Shown here: positions 45,486 to 55,042 of the stretch, in pieces
How the letters are laid out: each line of letters starts with the position of its first letter
How positions within the stretch are numbered: position 1 is the stretch's first letter
From: Emcibacteraceae bacterium
GTDB taxonomy: Bacteria; Pseudomonadota; Alphaproteobacteria; Sphingomonadales; Emcibacteraceae
Length of the DNA: 64,000 nucleotides
Direction: 5' to 3'
NCBI GenBank assembly: GCA_041396985.1
Contig: JAWKXO010000001.1
Coordinates: forward strand, 186,001-250,000
Program-made: the position numbers and the translations under genes
Notes under the pieces: model-generated
The model's database searches: none
The model's input: only the letters and a program-made list of their open reading frames with translations
Told to the model about the DNA's origin: nothing

Positions 45486-47008
45486 TGTCAGTCTTACCGG
45501 AACAGTCTGACTTTATAAAGTCATATAATGCCGGGAAAGCTCAGGTGCTTTGGACGACACTGGTCGCTGATCTTGAAACATCGGTCAGTGCTTACCTGAA
45601 ACTTGCCCGTAATGAAGAATATACCAGCCTACTAGAATCAGTTGAGGGCGGAGCGATCCGTGGCCGATATACTTTTATCGGATTAAAGCCGGATGTGGTC
45701 TGGCGCTGCACGGGTGACCACGCACAGATAAACCGGAAAACGCTTGGCGGTGTGCGTGAAGAGGATTTTACCGACGAAATAAAACCGTCCCTCGACAGTC
45801 TTCGCGATCTGTTTGATGAAAGCCTGATTGATTTACCGGAAAATATGCCACCTAGTGCCGCCGGCCTTATCGGATATATGGGCTATGACATGGTCAGGCT
45901 GATGGAAAAGCTGCCCGAAGCCAAGGAAAATATCCTGGGCACCCCGGACAGTATATTCATGCGTCCGACCATCATGATCGTATTTGACAGCATCACAGAC
46001 CTGATCACAATCGTAACACCGGTGCGCCCTTCGGGCTCTGTCAGTGCCGATACCGCCTACATACGCGCGGAAGAACGGCTCAATGATATTATCAGCGCCC
46101 TTTCCAGGCCGCTTGAAATCAGCCGCCATAATCTGGATGCGGCAGATCATCCCGCCGAGCCAAAATCAAACACATCAAAAGAACAATATGCCGAGATGGT
46201 TGCCCGCGCCCAGGACTATATCAAGGCCGGAGATATTTTTCAGGTGGTGTTATCCCAGCGTTTCTCGCTGCCCTTTGAACTGCCACCCTTCTCCCTTTAC
46301 CGCGCGCTGAGGCGCACGAACCCGTCACCGTTTCTTTTTTATCTTAATATGGGGGATTTTTCCATCGTCGGGTCAAGTCCTGAAATTCTGGTCAGGCTAC
46401 GTGATGATGAAGTAACCATCCGTCCCATCGCCGGAACAAGGCCACGTGGTAAAAACGCGACCGAAGACAGGGAAAACGCCAAAGATTTGCTGGCTGACCC
46501 GAAAGAATGTGCAGAGCATCTTATGTTGCTTGATCTTGGCCGCAATGATGTTGGACGTGTATCAAAAGTGGGGACTGTTGAGCTTACAGAAAAAATGATT
46601 ATCGAATATTATTCCCATGTCATGCATATTGTTTCGAACGTGCGCGGGGAAATCCGCGAAGAATTTGATGCATTAAAGGCACTGTCCGCCGGTTTTCCAG
46701 CCGGCACGGTCAGCGGCGCTCCCAAAGTGCGGGCAATGGAAATCATTGATGAACTTGAACCTGAAAAGCGCGGTATTTATGCCGGTGCCGTCGGTTATTT
46801 CTCTGCGGATGGCAGTATGGATACCTGTATTACCTTGCGGACAGCCATTGTAAAAGATGGTATGATGTATATTCAGGCTGGAGCCGGTGTTGTTGCCGAC
46901 AGCACATGGCAATCTGAATATGCCGAGTGCGAGGCAAAAGCCCGCGCCCTGGTCAGAGCTGCCGAGGAAGCGGTTCATTTTGCAGGAACGGATAAAGCCA
47001 TTCAATAA
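45485..47008 (+). CDS. trpE: Anthranilate synthase component I
   Basis: 507 residues, not fused to TrpG. The feedback-site segment LLESVEGGAIRGRYTFIGL is present near residue 40. The catalytic half has SSPEILVRLRDDEV, IAGTRPRGKNATED, LLDLGRNDVGRVSKVG and GFPAGTVSGAPKVRAM. Converts chorismate to anthranilate with TrpG. trpG, trpD and trpC do not follow; gnd does. The absent amidotransferase must be encoded elsewhere. Confidence 0.96.
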   Translation: MSVLPEQSDFIKSYNAGKAQVLWTTLVADLETSVSAYLKLARNEEYTSLLESVEGGAIRGRYTFIGLKPDVVWRCTGDHAQINRKTLGGVREEDFTDEIKPSLDSLRDLFDESLIDLPENMPPSAAGLIGYMGYDMVRLMEKLPEAKENILGTPDSIFMRPTIMIVFDSITDLITIVTPVRPSGSVSADTAYIRAEERLNDIISALSRPLEISRHNLDAADHPAEPKSNTSKEQYAEMVARAQDYIKAGDIFQVVLSQRFSLPFELPPFSLYRALRRTNPSPFLFYLNMGDFSIVGSSPEILVRLRDDEVTIRPIAGTRPRGKNATEDRENAKDLLADPKECAEHLMLLDLGRNDVGRVSKVGTVELTEKMIIEYYSHVMHIVSNVRGEIREEFDALKALSAGFPAGTVSGAPKVRAMEIIDELEPEKRGIYAGAVGYFSADGSMDTCITLRTAIVKDGMMYIQAGAGVVADSTWQSEYAECEAKARALVRAAEEAVHFAGTDKAIQ

Positions 47009-47034
47009 ACGCGGCTTAAAATAAGGAAATTAAG

Positions 47035-47934
47035 ATGAAAATCGGATATATCGGCCTTGGGAAAATGGGACTGGCAATGGTCAAGCGCCTGCTTGATCAT
47101 GGTCACGAGGTGGTCGCAACCGACCCCAACGAAATGGCCCGTCAGGAAGCGCTGGCCGCTGGCGCCGAAATAGTCGAAAATTTATCTGAATTTGCCGAGA
47201 CATTGCCGGGCGAAAAATTCATCTGGATGATGGTTCCCCATAATGTGGTTGATCAGGTCTTATCGGACCTTTCCGGTATTTTAAAACCCGGTGATGTTAT
47301 TATGGATGGTGGCAATTCAAATTATCAGGAAACCGTCAGACGCGGAAACGAGCTTCGACAAAAAGGACTGGTCTTTATGGATGTCGGCACCAGTGGCGGT
47401 CCATCGGGAGCACGAAATGGCGCCTGTATGATGATCGGCGGCGACCATGAAAAATTTCAAAAATACGAACAGCTTTTTAAAGATTTAAGTGTCGAAAATG
47501 GCTACGCCTATATGGGAAAAACCGGCGCTGGACATTTTGTCAAAATGGTTCATAACGGCATTGAATATGGCATGATGCAGGCAATTGGCGAAGGGTTTGA
47601 GATATTGCAGAAAAGCCCTTTTGATCTGGATCTTGCAGAAGTTTCCCGCATTTATAATAACGGCAGTGTTATTGAAAGCCGGCTTGTCGGCTGGCTTGAG
47701 AAAGCCTACCGGGAGGAAGGCGTTGAGCTTTCCGCCATTTCAGGAGAAGTATCCCATAGCGGTGAAGGGCTCTGGACCGTTGAGGCCGCAAAAAATGAGG
47801 GCGTCCCTGCCCCGGTTATTGAAGCCTCGCTGCAATTTCGGATCAATTCAACTGGTAATCCAAGCTATACCGGACAGATGGTCTCCGCCTTAAGGAACCA
47901 GTTTGGCGGCCACAGCGTTAAAAAGAAAGATTAA
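47035..47934 (+). CDS. gnd: 6-phosphogluconate dehydrogenase, short decarboxylating form
   Basis: 299 residues, the short NAD-type class (YqeC/GndA-like). MKIGYIGLGKMGLAM binds the dinucleotide; MDGGNSNYQETVRRG and DVGTSGGPSGARNGACM bind substrate; the catalytic Lys is in GAGHFVKMVHNGIEYG. Oxidatively decarboxylates 6-phosphogluconate to ribulose 5-phosphate. It starts 26 bp behind trpE and its last 4 bp overlap the convergent gene. Confidence 0.92.
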   Translation: MKIGYIGLGKMGLAMVKRLLDHGHEVVATDPNEMARQEALAAGAEIVENLSEFAETLPGEKFIWMMVPHNVVDQVLSDLSGILKPGDVIMDGGNSNYQETVRRGNELRQKGLVFMDVGTSGGPSGARNGACMMIGGDHEKFQKYEQLFKDLSVENGYAYMGKTGAGHFVKMVHNGIEYGMMQAIGEGFEILQKSPFDLDLAEVSRIYNNGSVIESRLVGWLEKAYREEGVELSAISGEVSHSGEGLWTVEAAKNEGVPAPVIEASLQFRINSTGNPSYTGQMVSALRNQFGGHSVKKKD

Positions 47935-48968
47935 TCTGCAGCTAGGCTGGTACTGGCGTATTTTTCCCTGACCTTTTGTGAAATGGGGATAATAGTGATG
48001 CCCTTATCGGCCAGTGTCGGGATCCATTCTTTAAGAGCGGCCACCGTTTGGGCATAAGGATGGCCGATCGCCAGGGCAGAACCGTCACGTTTGGCAATCC
48101 GTTCCAGTTTTCCAAGCTGCCCCAGTATATAATTGATATCCTGTTCATTATCCAGAAACACATCACGCTCGGTGACCGGTATATTTTTTTCAATTGCCAG
48201 TTTTTCCAGCTGGCTGTTTGATGTGGTCTTGCTGTCCAACACCAGAAGCCCTTTATCCTTTATCACATCAAGAAAACGGTTTACCGCTTCTTCATCCTCG
48301 GTAAAGCGGCTGCCCATATGATTGTTGATTCCAATATAATTTGAAAATTGCCCCAGATTATAATTAATGCTTTCCATCTGCTTACCCGCAGATGTGGAAG
48401 AAAGCAGTGCATGTGGGCCAGGGTCCGCTTTGCCCTTTGGCTCCATCGGAATATGGACAAGGATATCATGGCCTTTTTTGTAGGCTTCATTAACCTGTGC
48501 CGCAATTTCGGTTGCATAAGGCAGAAATGACAGTGTCAGTGGCACATTCATTTCTATCATCTGTTTTGTCGTGCCCTTGACGATCCCCAGGTCATCTATT
48601 ACCAGAATAATTTCAGCATTTCCCGCAGGGACGTTTACAGGACGGGCGGCAAATTTCTGCCATGTCTGTTCAGCACGATCATCTCTTTCCGGCTGAATTA
48701 CCGGGGCGGGCTTTTTCGCCGTACGTCGGGTCAGACGTTCAAGAAAGCTTTCCTTTTTGCCCTCATCCGGCAGCGGCACAGCAACCGTTACCGCTTCCAG
48801 TCCCTCTTCATAAACATGGGTTATATAATTATCAGGACCGTTGGACGCATCCCATTTCAGCCAGATACCTACCATGCAGAACCCTATAAAAACAAAGTAA
48901 AAACACATCATCAGATATCTGATAATAGTGTTTTTTTGTCTTTTTCTTTTCGGGGGAGTGTGGCTCAT
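47931..48968 (-). CDS. Divergent polysaccharide deacetylase family protein (YibQ type)
   Basis: One N-terminal span (MCFYFVFIGFCMVGIWL) and a Pro/Lys linker precede a divergent NodB-like fold: ILVIDDLGIVKGTTKQ, VPLTLSFLPYA, HIPMEPKG, NNHMGSRFTED, LLVLDSKTTSNS and AIGHPYAQTVAALKEW. 345 residues. The Asp/His set fits a metal site, yet the substrate is unknown; members are tied to the cell envelope. Confidence 0.9.
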   Translation of the reverse strand: MSHTPPKRKRQKNTIIRYLMMCFYFVFIGFCMVGIWLKWDASNGPDNYITHVYEEGLEAVTVAVPLPDEGKKESFLERLTRRTAKKPAPVIQPERDDRAEQTWQKFAARPVNVPAGNAEIILVIDDLGIVKGTTKQMIEMNVPLTLSFLPYATEIAAQVNEAYKKGHDILVHIPMEPKGKADPGPHALLSSTSAGKQMESINYNLGQFSNYIGINNHMGSRFTEDEEAVNRFLDVIKDKGLLVLDSKTTSNSQLEKLAIEKNIPVTERDVFLDNEQDINYILGQLGKLERIAKRDGSALAIGHPYAQTVAALKEWIPTLADKGITIIPISQKVREKYASTSLAAD

Positions 48969-49044
48969 GCTACCTTATTTTTGTCGGATTATCATGTTTC
49001 AATATTTTTACGTCAAAAAAACAAAATAAATCAATATCTGGGTG

Positions 49045-49072
49045 TTGTGAATTTGAATTCATACTCTATAGT
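49045..49072 (+). promoter_or_regulatory. Candidate promoter of parE
   Basis: TTGTGA (49045-49050) and TATAGT (49067-49072) are separated by 16 nt and lie 47 bp before the ATG at 49119. Judged by consensus only. Confidence 0.35.
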
Positions 49073-49118
49073 GTAACCAAATATATTAAAAGTGATTTAA
49101 TAAGAGCTTTAAAAAAAC

Positions 49119-51098
49119 ATGACTGACCTGTTTGAAACGGCAACTGTTACGGCCGATTATTCTGCAAAAGATATCGAAGTCCTAGAAGGGCTTGAACCGG
49201 TGCGCCTGCGCCCGGGAATGTATGTGGGTGGCACGGACGAGCGGGCCCTGCATCATCTTGTCTCTGAAGTGCTTGATAACAGTATGGACGAAGCCGTGGC
49301 GGGATTTGCCACGCGTATAGAACTTACAATGAATGGTGATGGTTCCGTGACCATTACCGATAACGGACGCGGCATTCCGGTTGATCCCCACCCCAAATTT
49401 AAAGATAAATCAGCGCTGGAAGTCATTTTTACCACCCTGCATTCGGGCGGTAAATTTAACAGTAAGGTATATGAAACATCAGGCGGCCTTCACGGGGTTG
49501 GTATATCGGTGGTCAATGCCCTTTCGGAATGGGTCGATGTTGAAGTGGCGCAGGACAAACAGATTTGGACCCAGAGTTTTTCACGTGGAAAGCCGCAGAC
49601 AAAAATCACCAATCTCGGTCCGACCAATAACCGGCGGGGAACCAAGATTACATTCCTGCCTGACCATGAAATATTCGGAATGGGCAAAACTGGCTTCAAA
49701 CCTTCCATTCTTTATAAGCTGGCCCGCTCAAAAGCCTATCTGTTTAAGGGGATTGAAATTCGCTGGCAATGCGATCCATCGCTCATTGGTGAAAAAGAAA
49801 AAGACACCATTCCTGAGCGGGAAACCCTGCACTTTCCCGGCGGGCTTAATGATTATCTGACGTCCCTTACTGAAAAAAGAAGTCTGGTAACGGCGGAAAA
49901 TTTTTACGGTAAAGTGCCGCTTGCCGATGAAGCAGGACAGATTGAATGGGCCATCACCTGGCCCGAATATGGTGAAGGCAGCATTTCATCCTATACAAAT
50001 ACAGTTCCGACACCGCAGGGCGGCACCCATGAAAGCGGCGTACGTGCCGCGCTTCTCAAAGGGATAAAAGCCTATGGCGAGCTGATCGGTAATAAAAAGG
50101 CCGCCGGGCTCACCGGGGATGATATTTTTAACGGTGCCTGCGTTTTGATATCCCTCTTTATTAAAAATCCGCAGTTTCAGGGCCAAACCAAAGACAAACT
50201 GACCAACCCGGAAGCGTTAAGGCTGACTGAAAATGCTCTGCGAGACCATTTTGACCATTGGTTGAGCGGCTCGCCCGCAATGGCCAATGACCTGCTGGGC
50301 TGGGCGCTTGAGCGCATGGATGAACGTCTTCGCCGCCGTGCGGAAAAAGAAGTCAAAAGGGTCAGCGCCACCAGCAAAAGAAAATTGCGCCTGCCGGGTA
50401 AACTGGCCGATTGCAGTAACGGCGATGCAGCAGGCACAGAAATATATATCGTGGAAGGCGACAGTGCCGGCGGGTCCGCCAAACAGGCCAGAGACAGGAA
50501 AACACAGGCTATTTTGCCGATCCGCGGAAAAATCCTCAACGTGGCTAGCGCCACCCGGGATAAAATTCGTGCCAATCAGGAAATTGCCGATATTAATCAG
50601 GCCCTTGGCTGCGGTATTGGTGACAAATATAAGGAAGAAGACTTAAGGTACGAACGGGTCATCATCATGACTGATGCTGATGTCGATGGTGCCCATATCG
50701 CGACACTGCTGATTACCATGTTCTATCAGGAAATGCCTGAACTTATCAAAGGCGGGCATCTTTATCTGGCACAGCCGCCTCTATACCGTATCGCCCAGGG
50801 CGGCAATGTGCATTATGCCCGCGATGATGATCATAAGGACGAGCTTATGGCAACCGAATTTACCGGACGCGGCAAAATTGAAGTCAGCCGCTTTAAGGGA
50901 CTGGGTGAAATGCCAGCATCACAGCTTAAGGAAACAACCATGGTCCGGGGAAAGCGAACATTGCTTCGGGTGGTTATTGAAGAAGGCACCCGGCTTGAAA
51001 CGGCGGAAAAGGTTGATCAACTGATGGGTAAGAAACCGGAACTACGTTTCCAGTTTATTCAGGAAAATGCGGAAAAAGTCGAAGAGCTTGATATTTAA
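49119..51098 (+). CDS. parE: DNA topoisomerase IV subunit B
   Basis: 659 residues. GHKL ATPase: LDNSMDEAVAGFA, TDNGRGIPVDPHPKFKDK, SGGLHGVGISVVNALS. Toprim: IVEGDSAGGSAKQARDRK and MTDADVDGAHIATLL. The length (shorter than GyrB, no insert) and KTQAILPIRGKILNV point to ParE rather than GyrB. It decatenates chromosomes with ParC, which is not in the window. A terminator follows. Confidence 0.94.
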   Translation: MTDLFETATVTADYSAKDIEVLEGLEPVRLRPGMYVGGTDERALHHLVSEVLDNSMDEAVAGFATRIELTMNGDGSVTITDNGRGIPVDPHPKFKDKSALEVIFTTLHSGGKFNSKVYETSGGLHGVGISVVNALSEWVDVEVAQDKQIWTQSFSRGKPQTKITNLGPTNNRRGTKITFLPDHEIFGMGKTGFKPSILYKLARSKAYLFKGIEIRWQCDPSLIGEKEKDTIPERETLHFPGGLNDYLTSLTEKRSLVTAENFYGKVPLADEAGQIEWAITWPEYGEGSISSYTNTVPTPQGGTHESGVRAALLKGIKAYGELIGNKKAAGLTGDDIFNGACVLISLFIKNPQFQGQTKDKLTNPEALRLTENALRDHFDHWLSGSPAMANDLLGWALERMDERLRRRAEKEVKRVSATSKRKLRLPGKLADCSNGDAAGTEIYIVEGDSAGGSAKQARDRKTQAILPIRGKILNVASATRDKIRANQEIADINQALGCGIGDKYKEEDLRYERVIIMTDADVDGAHIATLLITMFYQEMPELIKGGHLYLAQPPLYRIAQGGNVHYARDDDHKDELMATEFTGRGKIEVSRFKGLGEMPASQLKETTMVRGKRTLLRVVIEEGTRLETAEKVDQLMGKKPELRFQFIQENAEKVEELDI

Positions 51099-51099
51099 T

Positions 51100-51134
51100 A
51101 AAGTGGCACATAATTGTCGCCACTTTACTTTTTT
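51100..51134 (+). terminator. Terminator after parE
   Basis: Arms AAAGTGGC (51100-51107) and GCCACTTT (51119-51126) followed by ACTTTTTTAG, directly after the parE stop. Confidence 0.75.
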
Positions 51135-51318
51135 AGCAATCCAACAAATCCACATCCCTAATTTTCATAAAAAAACTTCTAAAATTCATTTTCTTTTTGC
51201 ATTTTAAGTAAAATGGCGGTACCTGCTCATCTATCAAATTAATAATGTTTGATTGAAACTTTGCATTTAATTTTTGTCTGAAAAGCATTTTTCGCTTTTT
51301 TATTTGTGAGTAAAGACA

Positions 51319-52215
51319 ATGGGTTTCATTTCTGATCAGCTTGATAAAAGATCGTTTCTTTACGGCCTCTTCAAATATTCTATATATTTACTGCTTCTTT
51401 CAAATATTCTTTTATTCTTCAGAGACGAGTGGCTTGCGTCATCGCATTTATTTGTGGGCAGAATTCCGCTTGAAGAAATATTGAAAACCTTTAACACAAC
51501 CATAGACACGCTGGTCTGGACCATTTTATTAACCCTTTTTGAATTGGAAACCTGGTTACTTTCCGATGAAACCTTAAAAAACAATCTGCTGAAAAATTCG
51601 CTTCTGACTATCCGAAGCCTTTGCTACATCGCCCTCATTATAGTCTGTTACAACTATGCCCTAAGACTTTTGATGTTTTATGATACCTCGCCTTTGGACA
51701 TTGGCGATATATGCTCTCTTGCCGGTCAAGGTTGGTCCTATATCGACCGTGTTAATGGATATACTTCCCTGACGGCTGAGAATTGCCAGGCCTTTCAGGG
51801 AAAGGCGCTCTTTGCGCTTAACCATTATACTTTATTTGCCGACGCGGCGACAATTAAGAAGACGCAGCAATTGGCATGGGCCGATGTAATAAACTGTTTT
51901 TCATGGCTTTTGATTGTTGCTATTCTGGAAATCGAAGTCTGGTATCAGCTAAAGCAGATCGTCTATAAACCATTGATCAAAACATTTCTGTTTATCAAAA
52001 CCATAATTTACATCACCATGTTCGCTTGTGCCGTTTACTGGGGTATTGACGGGTCTTTCCTTGAATTCTGGGATGCTATGCTCTGGATCCTCGCTTTCGT
52101 CTTCATCGAACTCAATCTGTTTCAATGGCAGGAAGAAATCCTGGAACGCAGCAGAAAGCGAAGGCGAGAGAAAAATGGCAAGGTGGCAAATACTTCTACA
52201 GGTGTTCCTAAGTAG
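51319..52215 (+). CDS. Hypothetical multi-span membrane protein
   Basis: 298 residues with about six hydrophobic segments: FKYSIYLLLLSNILLFF, TLVWTILLTLFELETWLL, SLCYIALIIVCYNYALRLLM, VINCFSWLLIVAILEIEVWY, TFLFIKTIIYITMFACAVYW and AMLWILAFVFIELNLFQW. Acidic residues sit inside several spans at like positions (LFELETW, ILEIEVW, FIELNLF), so three related helix pairs may be present. A soluble loop with two Cys (about 133-155) lies between. No family is recognised. It stands alone between terminator and helicase gene. Confidence 0.72.
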   Translation: MGFISDQLDKRSFLYGLFKYSIYLLLLSNILLFFRDEWLASSHLFVGRIPLEEILKTFNTTIDTLVWTILLTLFELETWLLSDETLKNNLLKNSLLTIRSLCYIALIIVCYNYALRLLMFYDTSPLDIGDICSLAGQGWSYIDRVNGYTSLTAENCQAFQGKALFALNHYTLFADAATIKKTQQLAWADVINCFSWLLIVAILEIEVWYQLKQIVYKPLIKTFLFIKTIIYITMFACAVYWGIDGSFLEFWDAMLWILAFVFIELNLFQWQEEILERSRKRRREKNGKVANTSTGVPK

Positions 52216-52342
52216 AAGGCCTAACTTATTAATCCGACGTTATGTCATGTATTTTGCCAATGAACGGTGATGGATATTGACTTTTTGCGCTTAATCCCTA
52301 TTGTGCGCGGGAAAGATGACGTTAAAGGAATCCAATTACCAT

Positions 52343-53650
52343 ATGAGTTTTGATTATCTAGGTTTAAGCGACGAGCTTCTCTCTGCCATTAAAGATGCCG
52401 GATATACGGAGCCAACCCCTATTCAGAAAAAGGCAATCCCCAGCATTCTGCAGGGCAGAGATATTCTCGGCATTGCCCAGACCGGTACCGGAAAGACAGC
52501 GTCATTTACTTTGCCGATGATTGATATTCTCTCTCAAGGTAGGGCACGGGCCCGCATGCCACGTTCATTAATCCTCGAGCCGACCCGCGAGCTTGCCGCG
52601 CAGGTTGAGGAAAGTTTTGATAAATACGGAAAAAATTCCAAGCTGACCTGTGCCCTGTTGATCGGCGGCACCGATTTTGCCGGACAGGTCAAAAAACTGG
52701 ATAAAGGTGTTGATGTATTGATTGCGACACCGGGCCGCCTTCTTGACCATATGGAACGGGGCAACGTTATGTTGACAGGCGTTGAACTGCTGGTGGTTGA
52801 TGAAGCTGACCGTATGCTTGATATGGGATTTATTCCCGATATTGAAAAAATCTGTAAAATGCTGCCAAAGAAGGTTCAGTCTCTTTTCTTTTCTGCGACC
52901 ATGCCGCCTGAAGTTAAGAAACTGACTGACAGTTTCTTAAAAGACCCAAAAGAATTTGAGGTTTCCGCCCCGACCCAGACGGCCGTTACCATTTCAGAAC
53001 ATCTGGTCAAATTTAAAGGGACAGATAAGGAAAAACGCCAGGTGCTCAGATACCTGATAAAAGAAAATAACGTGGATAATGCCATTATTTTCTGTAACCG
53101 AAAAAAAGATGTGAAAATCGTCAATAAATCCCTGAATGTCCATAAATTCAGCGCTGCTGAACTGCATGGTGACCTCCACCAGAGTACTAGAATGGAAGTC
53201 CTCGATTCCTTTAAAAAGGGCGAGACAAAAATTCTCGTGGCCAGCGATGTGGCGGCAAGAGGCCTTGATATCCCGGATGTGGGTCATGTCTTTAATTTTG
53301 ATGTCCCGTCAAACCCGGAAGATTATATTCACCGGATCGGCCGCACAGGTCGTGCCGGTAAAAAAGGTGTTGCCTTTACCCTAAGCACGCAGGCCGACAA
53401 AAAATATCTGGACAGCCTTTTAAAATTCCTGGGTAAAGAAATTCCGCTTTTCAAAGTTCCGGACGAATTACTCTCTGAAAAAAATAAAAAGAAAGCTGAC
53501 AGTTCAAAACAGCAGAAATCTGAAGAAAAAGAAACCCGGATTGAGAAAAAACAGGACGAGACCGCGACCAATAACAGCAATAAAAGCAATAAAAGCAACA
53601 AGCCTGTCATTGGAATGGGCGATCATATTCCCGACTTCCTCACCCGCTAG
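52343..53650 (+). CDS. rhlE: DEAD-box RNA helicase (RhlE type)
   Basis: 435 residues. Q motif EPTPIQKKAIP; motif I AQTGTGKTASF; Ia PTRELAAQV; II VDEADRMLDMG; III SATMP; IV-VI with DVAARGLDIPDV and HRIGRTGRAGK. The tail after about 370 is Lys/Glu/Asn rich and ends with NSNKSNKSNK, typical of RNA-binding extensions. The start at ATG 52343 gives the family's MSFDYLGLS; in-frame starts at 52301 and 52316 would add up to 14 residues. Role in ribosome assembly or mRNA turnover is inferred. Confidence 0.92.
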   Translation: MSFDYLGLSDELLSAIKDAGYTEPTPIQKKAIPSILQGRDILGIAQTGTGKTASFTLPMIDILSQGRARARMPRSLILEPTRELAAQVEESFDKYGKNSKLTCALLIGGTDFAGQVKKLDKGVDVLIATPGRLLDHMERGNVMLTGVELLVVDEADRMLDMGFIPDIEKICKMLPKKVQSLFFSATMPPEVKKLTDSFLKDPKEFEVSAPTQTAVTISEHLVKFKGTDKEKRQVLRYLIKENNVDNAIIFCNRKKDVKIVNKSLNVHKFSAAELHGDLHQSTRMEVLDSFKKGETKILVASDVAARGLDIPDVGHVFNFDVPSNPEDYIHRIGRTGRAGKKGVAFTLSTQADKKYLDSLLKFLGKEIPLFKVPDELLSEKNKKKADSSKQQKSEEKETRIEKKQDETATNNSNKSNKSNKPVIGMGDHIPDFLTR

Positions 53651-53862
53651 ATAAATATCTAAAATATCCCCAGGGATAATTTATGGTTAATTTTTTCTTA
53701 AAATTCTGGAAAATTTTTCCTAATAACGGCTTGTTTTTAATAATATATTTTTAATTCAGCTTTAACTAATTTTTAAAATTATAAAACTACTATCAATCAC
53801 AGAATCAAAGCGTATATTAGTAATTTATTATAAGTATTTGAGTAACTGGGGGGAAGAAGCAA

Positions 53863-53895
53863 ATGTATAAAAAACAAGAGATAAAGAGAAAATGA
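53863..53895 (+). CDS. 10-residue leader ORF coupled to the diguanylate cyclase gene
   Basis: Behind an unusually strong ribosome site (GGGGGGAAGAAG) lies ATG and a short frame encoding MYKKQEIKRK, whose TGA overlaps the cyclase ATG (ATGA). The basic, Lys-rich peptide may serve only to load ribosomes onto the next gene. Could also be chance. Confidence 0.35.
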   Translation: MYKKQEIKRK

Positions 53896-54968
53896 CAAAG
53901 TTTCTATCCGACAGTGACAAAGATTTCATCTGGACAAATTCAGGCAGTACAATAAGCATGATGACTGAGTATGAAGTCATCCCTACTCCAAAAAATTATC
54001 ATCTTTGGTATACTTATTCGGCCAAGTCTGACCTTAATCTTTCGAAAGTTATCGACAGTCTGGTCGAAAAGAAAATGTCCTTTAACGAAGAGCTCAATGA
54101 AAAATTATATGAAAAATTCTTTGCCGCTGAAAAAGAATTAAAAACAATCGTTGAAACCGGGGCAACTTTTCAAAAAGAACTGGCCAAGATCATTTCAGTT
54201 TTAAAAGATGCCGGGAATGATACAAGTGAACATACAAAAGCACTGTTGGACCATATGGACAAGTTATCAGACTTTAAGGGTTCCGATGAACTTAAAGACA
54301 TTATTCGACTTGTTATTTCAGATACAGACAAAATTAAAGAACAAAGCGTAAAGCTTGAAGAAAAACTGGAAGAAAGCACCCTAAAAATTGAAGGGTTACA
54401 AACAAACCTCAATAATGCCCGTCTGGAAAGCCGCACGGATGCCCTCACTAATATTGGGAACCGGAAATTCTTTGAGGAAAAAATTGCAGAATATATGAGC
54501 AATTTTGAGAAAATGGGACATGATCTGTGCCTTATACTCTGTGACATTGATTTCTTTAAAAAGTTTAATGATAATTATGGCCATCAGATTGGTGACCAGG
54601 TGCTTAAAGTTGTGGCACATGTTATTAAAAAAGAACTCGGTCTTATGGGCTCTGCCGCCCGCTATGGTGGTGAAGAATTCGCTATATTACTGCCAAAGGC
54701 CAAACTTGCCGATGGTATTGAACTGGCTGAAAATATCCGCAGCATTATTTCACAGCGCATCATCAGAAACAAAAATACCGGGGCCAATTTCGGCCGAATT
54801 ACCATGTCATTTGGTGTATCCAGTATTCAACGCGGTCTTAAGGTCGAAGATCTGATCCAAAGAGCTGATTCCGCCCTCTATCTTTCAAAATCAAGCGGAC
54901 GCAATATGGTTCATAGTGAATTGGAACTTGATCAGATTGTCTCTGGACAGAATAGTATTTCAGCTTAA
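53892..54968 (+). CDS. Diguanylate cyclase (GGDEF domain)
   Basis: Makes cyclic di-GMP from GTP. The N-terminal 165 residues are soluble, start with a conserved-looking WYTYSAKSDLNLSKVIDSL, and end in a coiled coil (KLEEKLEESTLKIEGLQ). The GGDEF domain (about 180-345) has RTDALTNIGNRKFFE, CDIDFFKKFND, and the active-site GGEEF at 259-263. No RxxD inhibitory site is seen five residues before GGEEF, so product inhibition may be absent. No signal or membrane span. A strong terminator follows. Confidence 0.92.
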   Translation: MTKFLSDSDKDFIWTNSGSTISMMTEYEVIPTPKNYHLWYTYSAKSDLNLSKVIDSLVEKKMSFNEELNEKLYEKFFAAEKELKTIVETGATFQKELAKIISVLKDAGNDTSEHTKALLDHMDKLSDFKGSDELKDIIRLVISDTDKIKEQSVKLEEKLEESTLKIEGLQTNLNNARLESRTDALTNIGNRKFFEEKIAEYMSNFEKMGHDLCLILCDIDFFKKFNDNYGHQIGDQVLKVVAHVIKKELGLMGSAARYGGEEFAILLPKAKLADGIELAENIRSIISQRIIRNKNTGANFGRITMSFGVSSIQRGLKVEDLIQRADSALYLSKSSGRNMVHSELELDQIVSGQNSISA

Positions 54969-54991
54969 AAAATATTGAGAATATTGAAAAT

Positions 54992-55022
54992 GCCGATCCG
55001 ATACTACCGGATCGGCTTTTTT
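54992..55022 (+). terminator. Rho-independent terminator of the cyclase gene
   Basis: Perfect arms GCCGATCCG (54992-55000) and CGGATCGGC (55008-55016) with a 7-nt loop, then TTTTTTA. Confidence 0.85.
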
Positions 55023-55042
55023 ATTAATTACGATCTATCTGA

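Noticed and set aside
53665..53695. Hairpin ATCCCCAGGGAT after the helicase gene as terminator
   Set aside because: The stem is only about 5-6 bp and the T run is distant; too weak to call.
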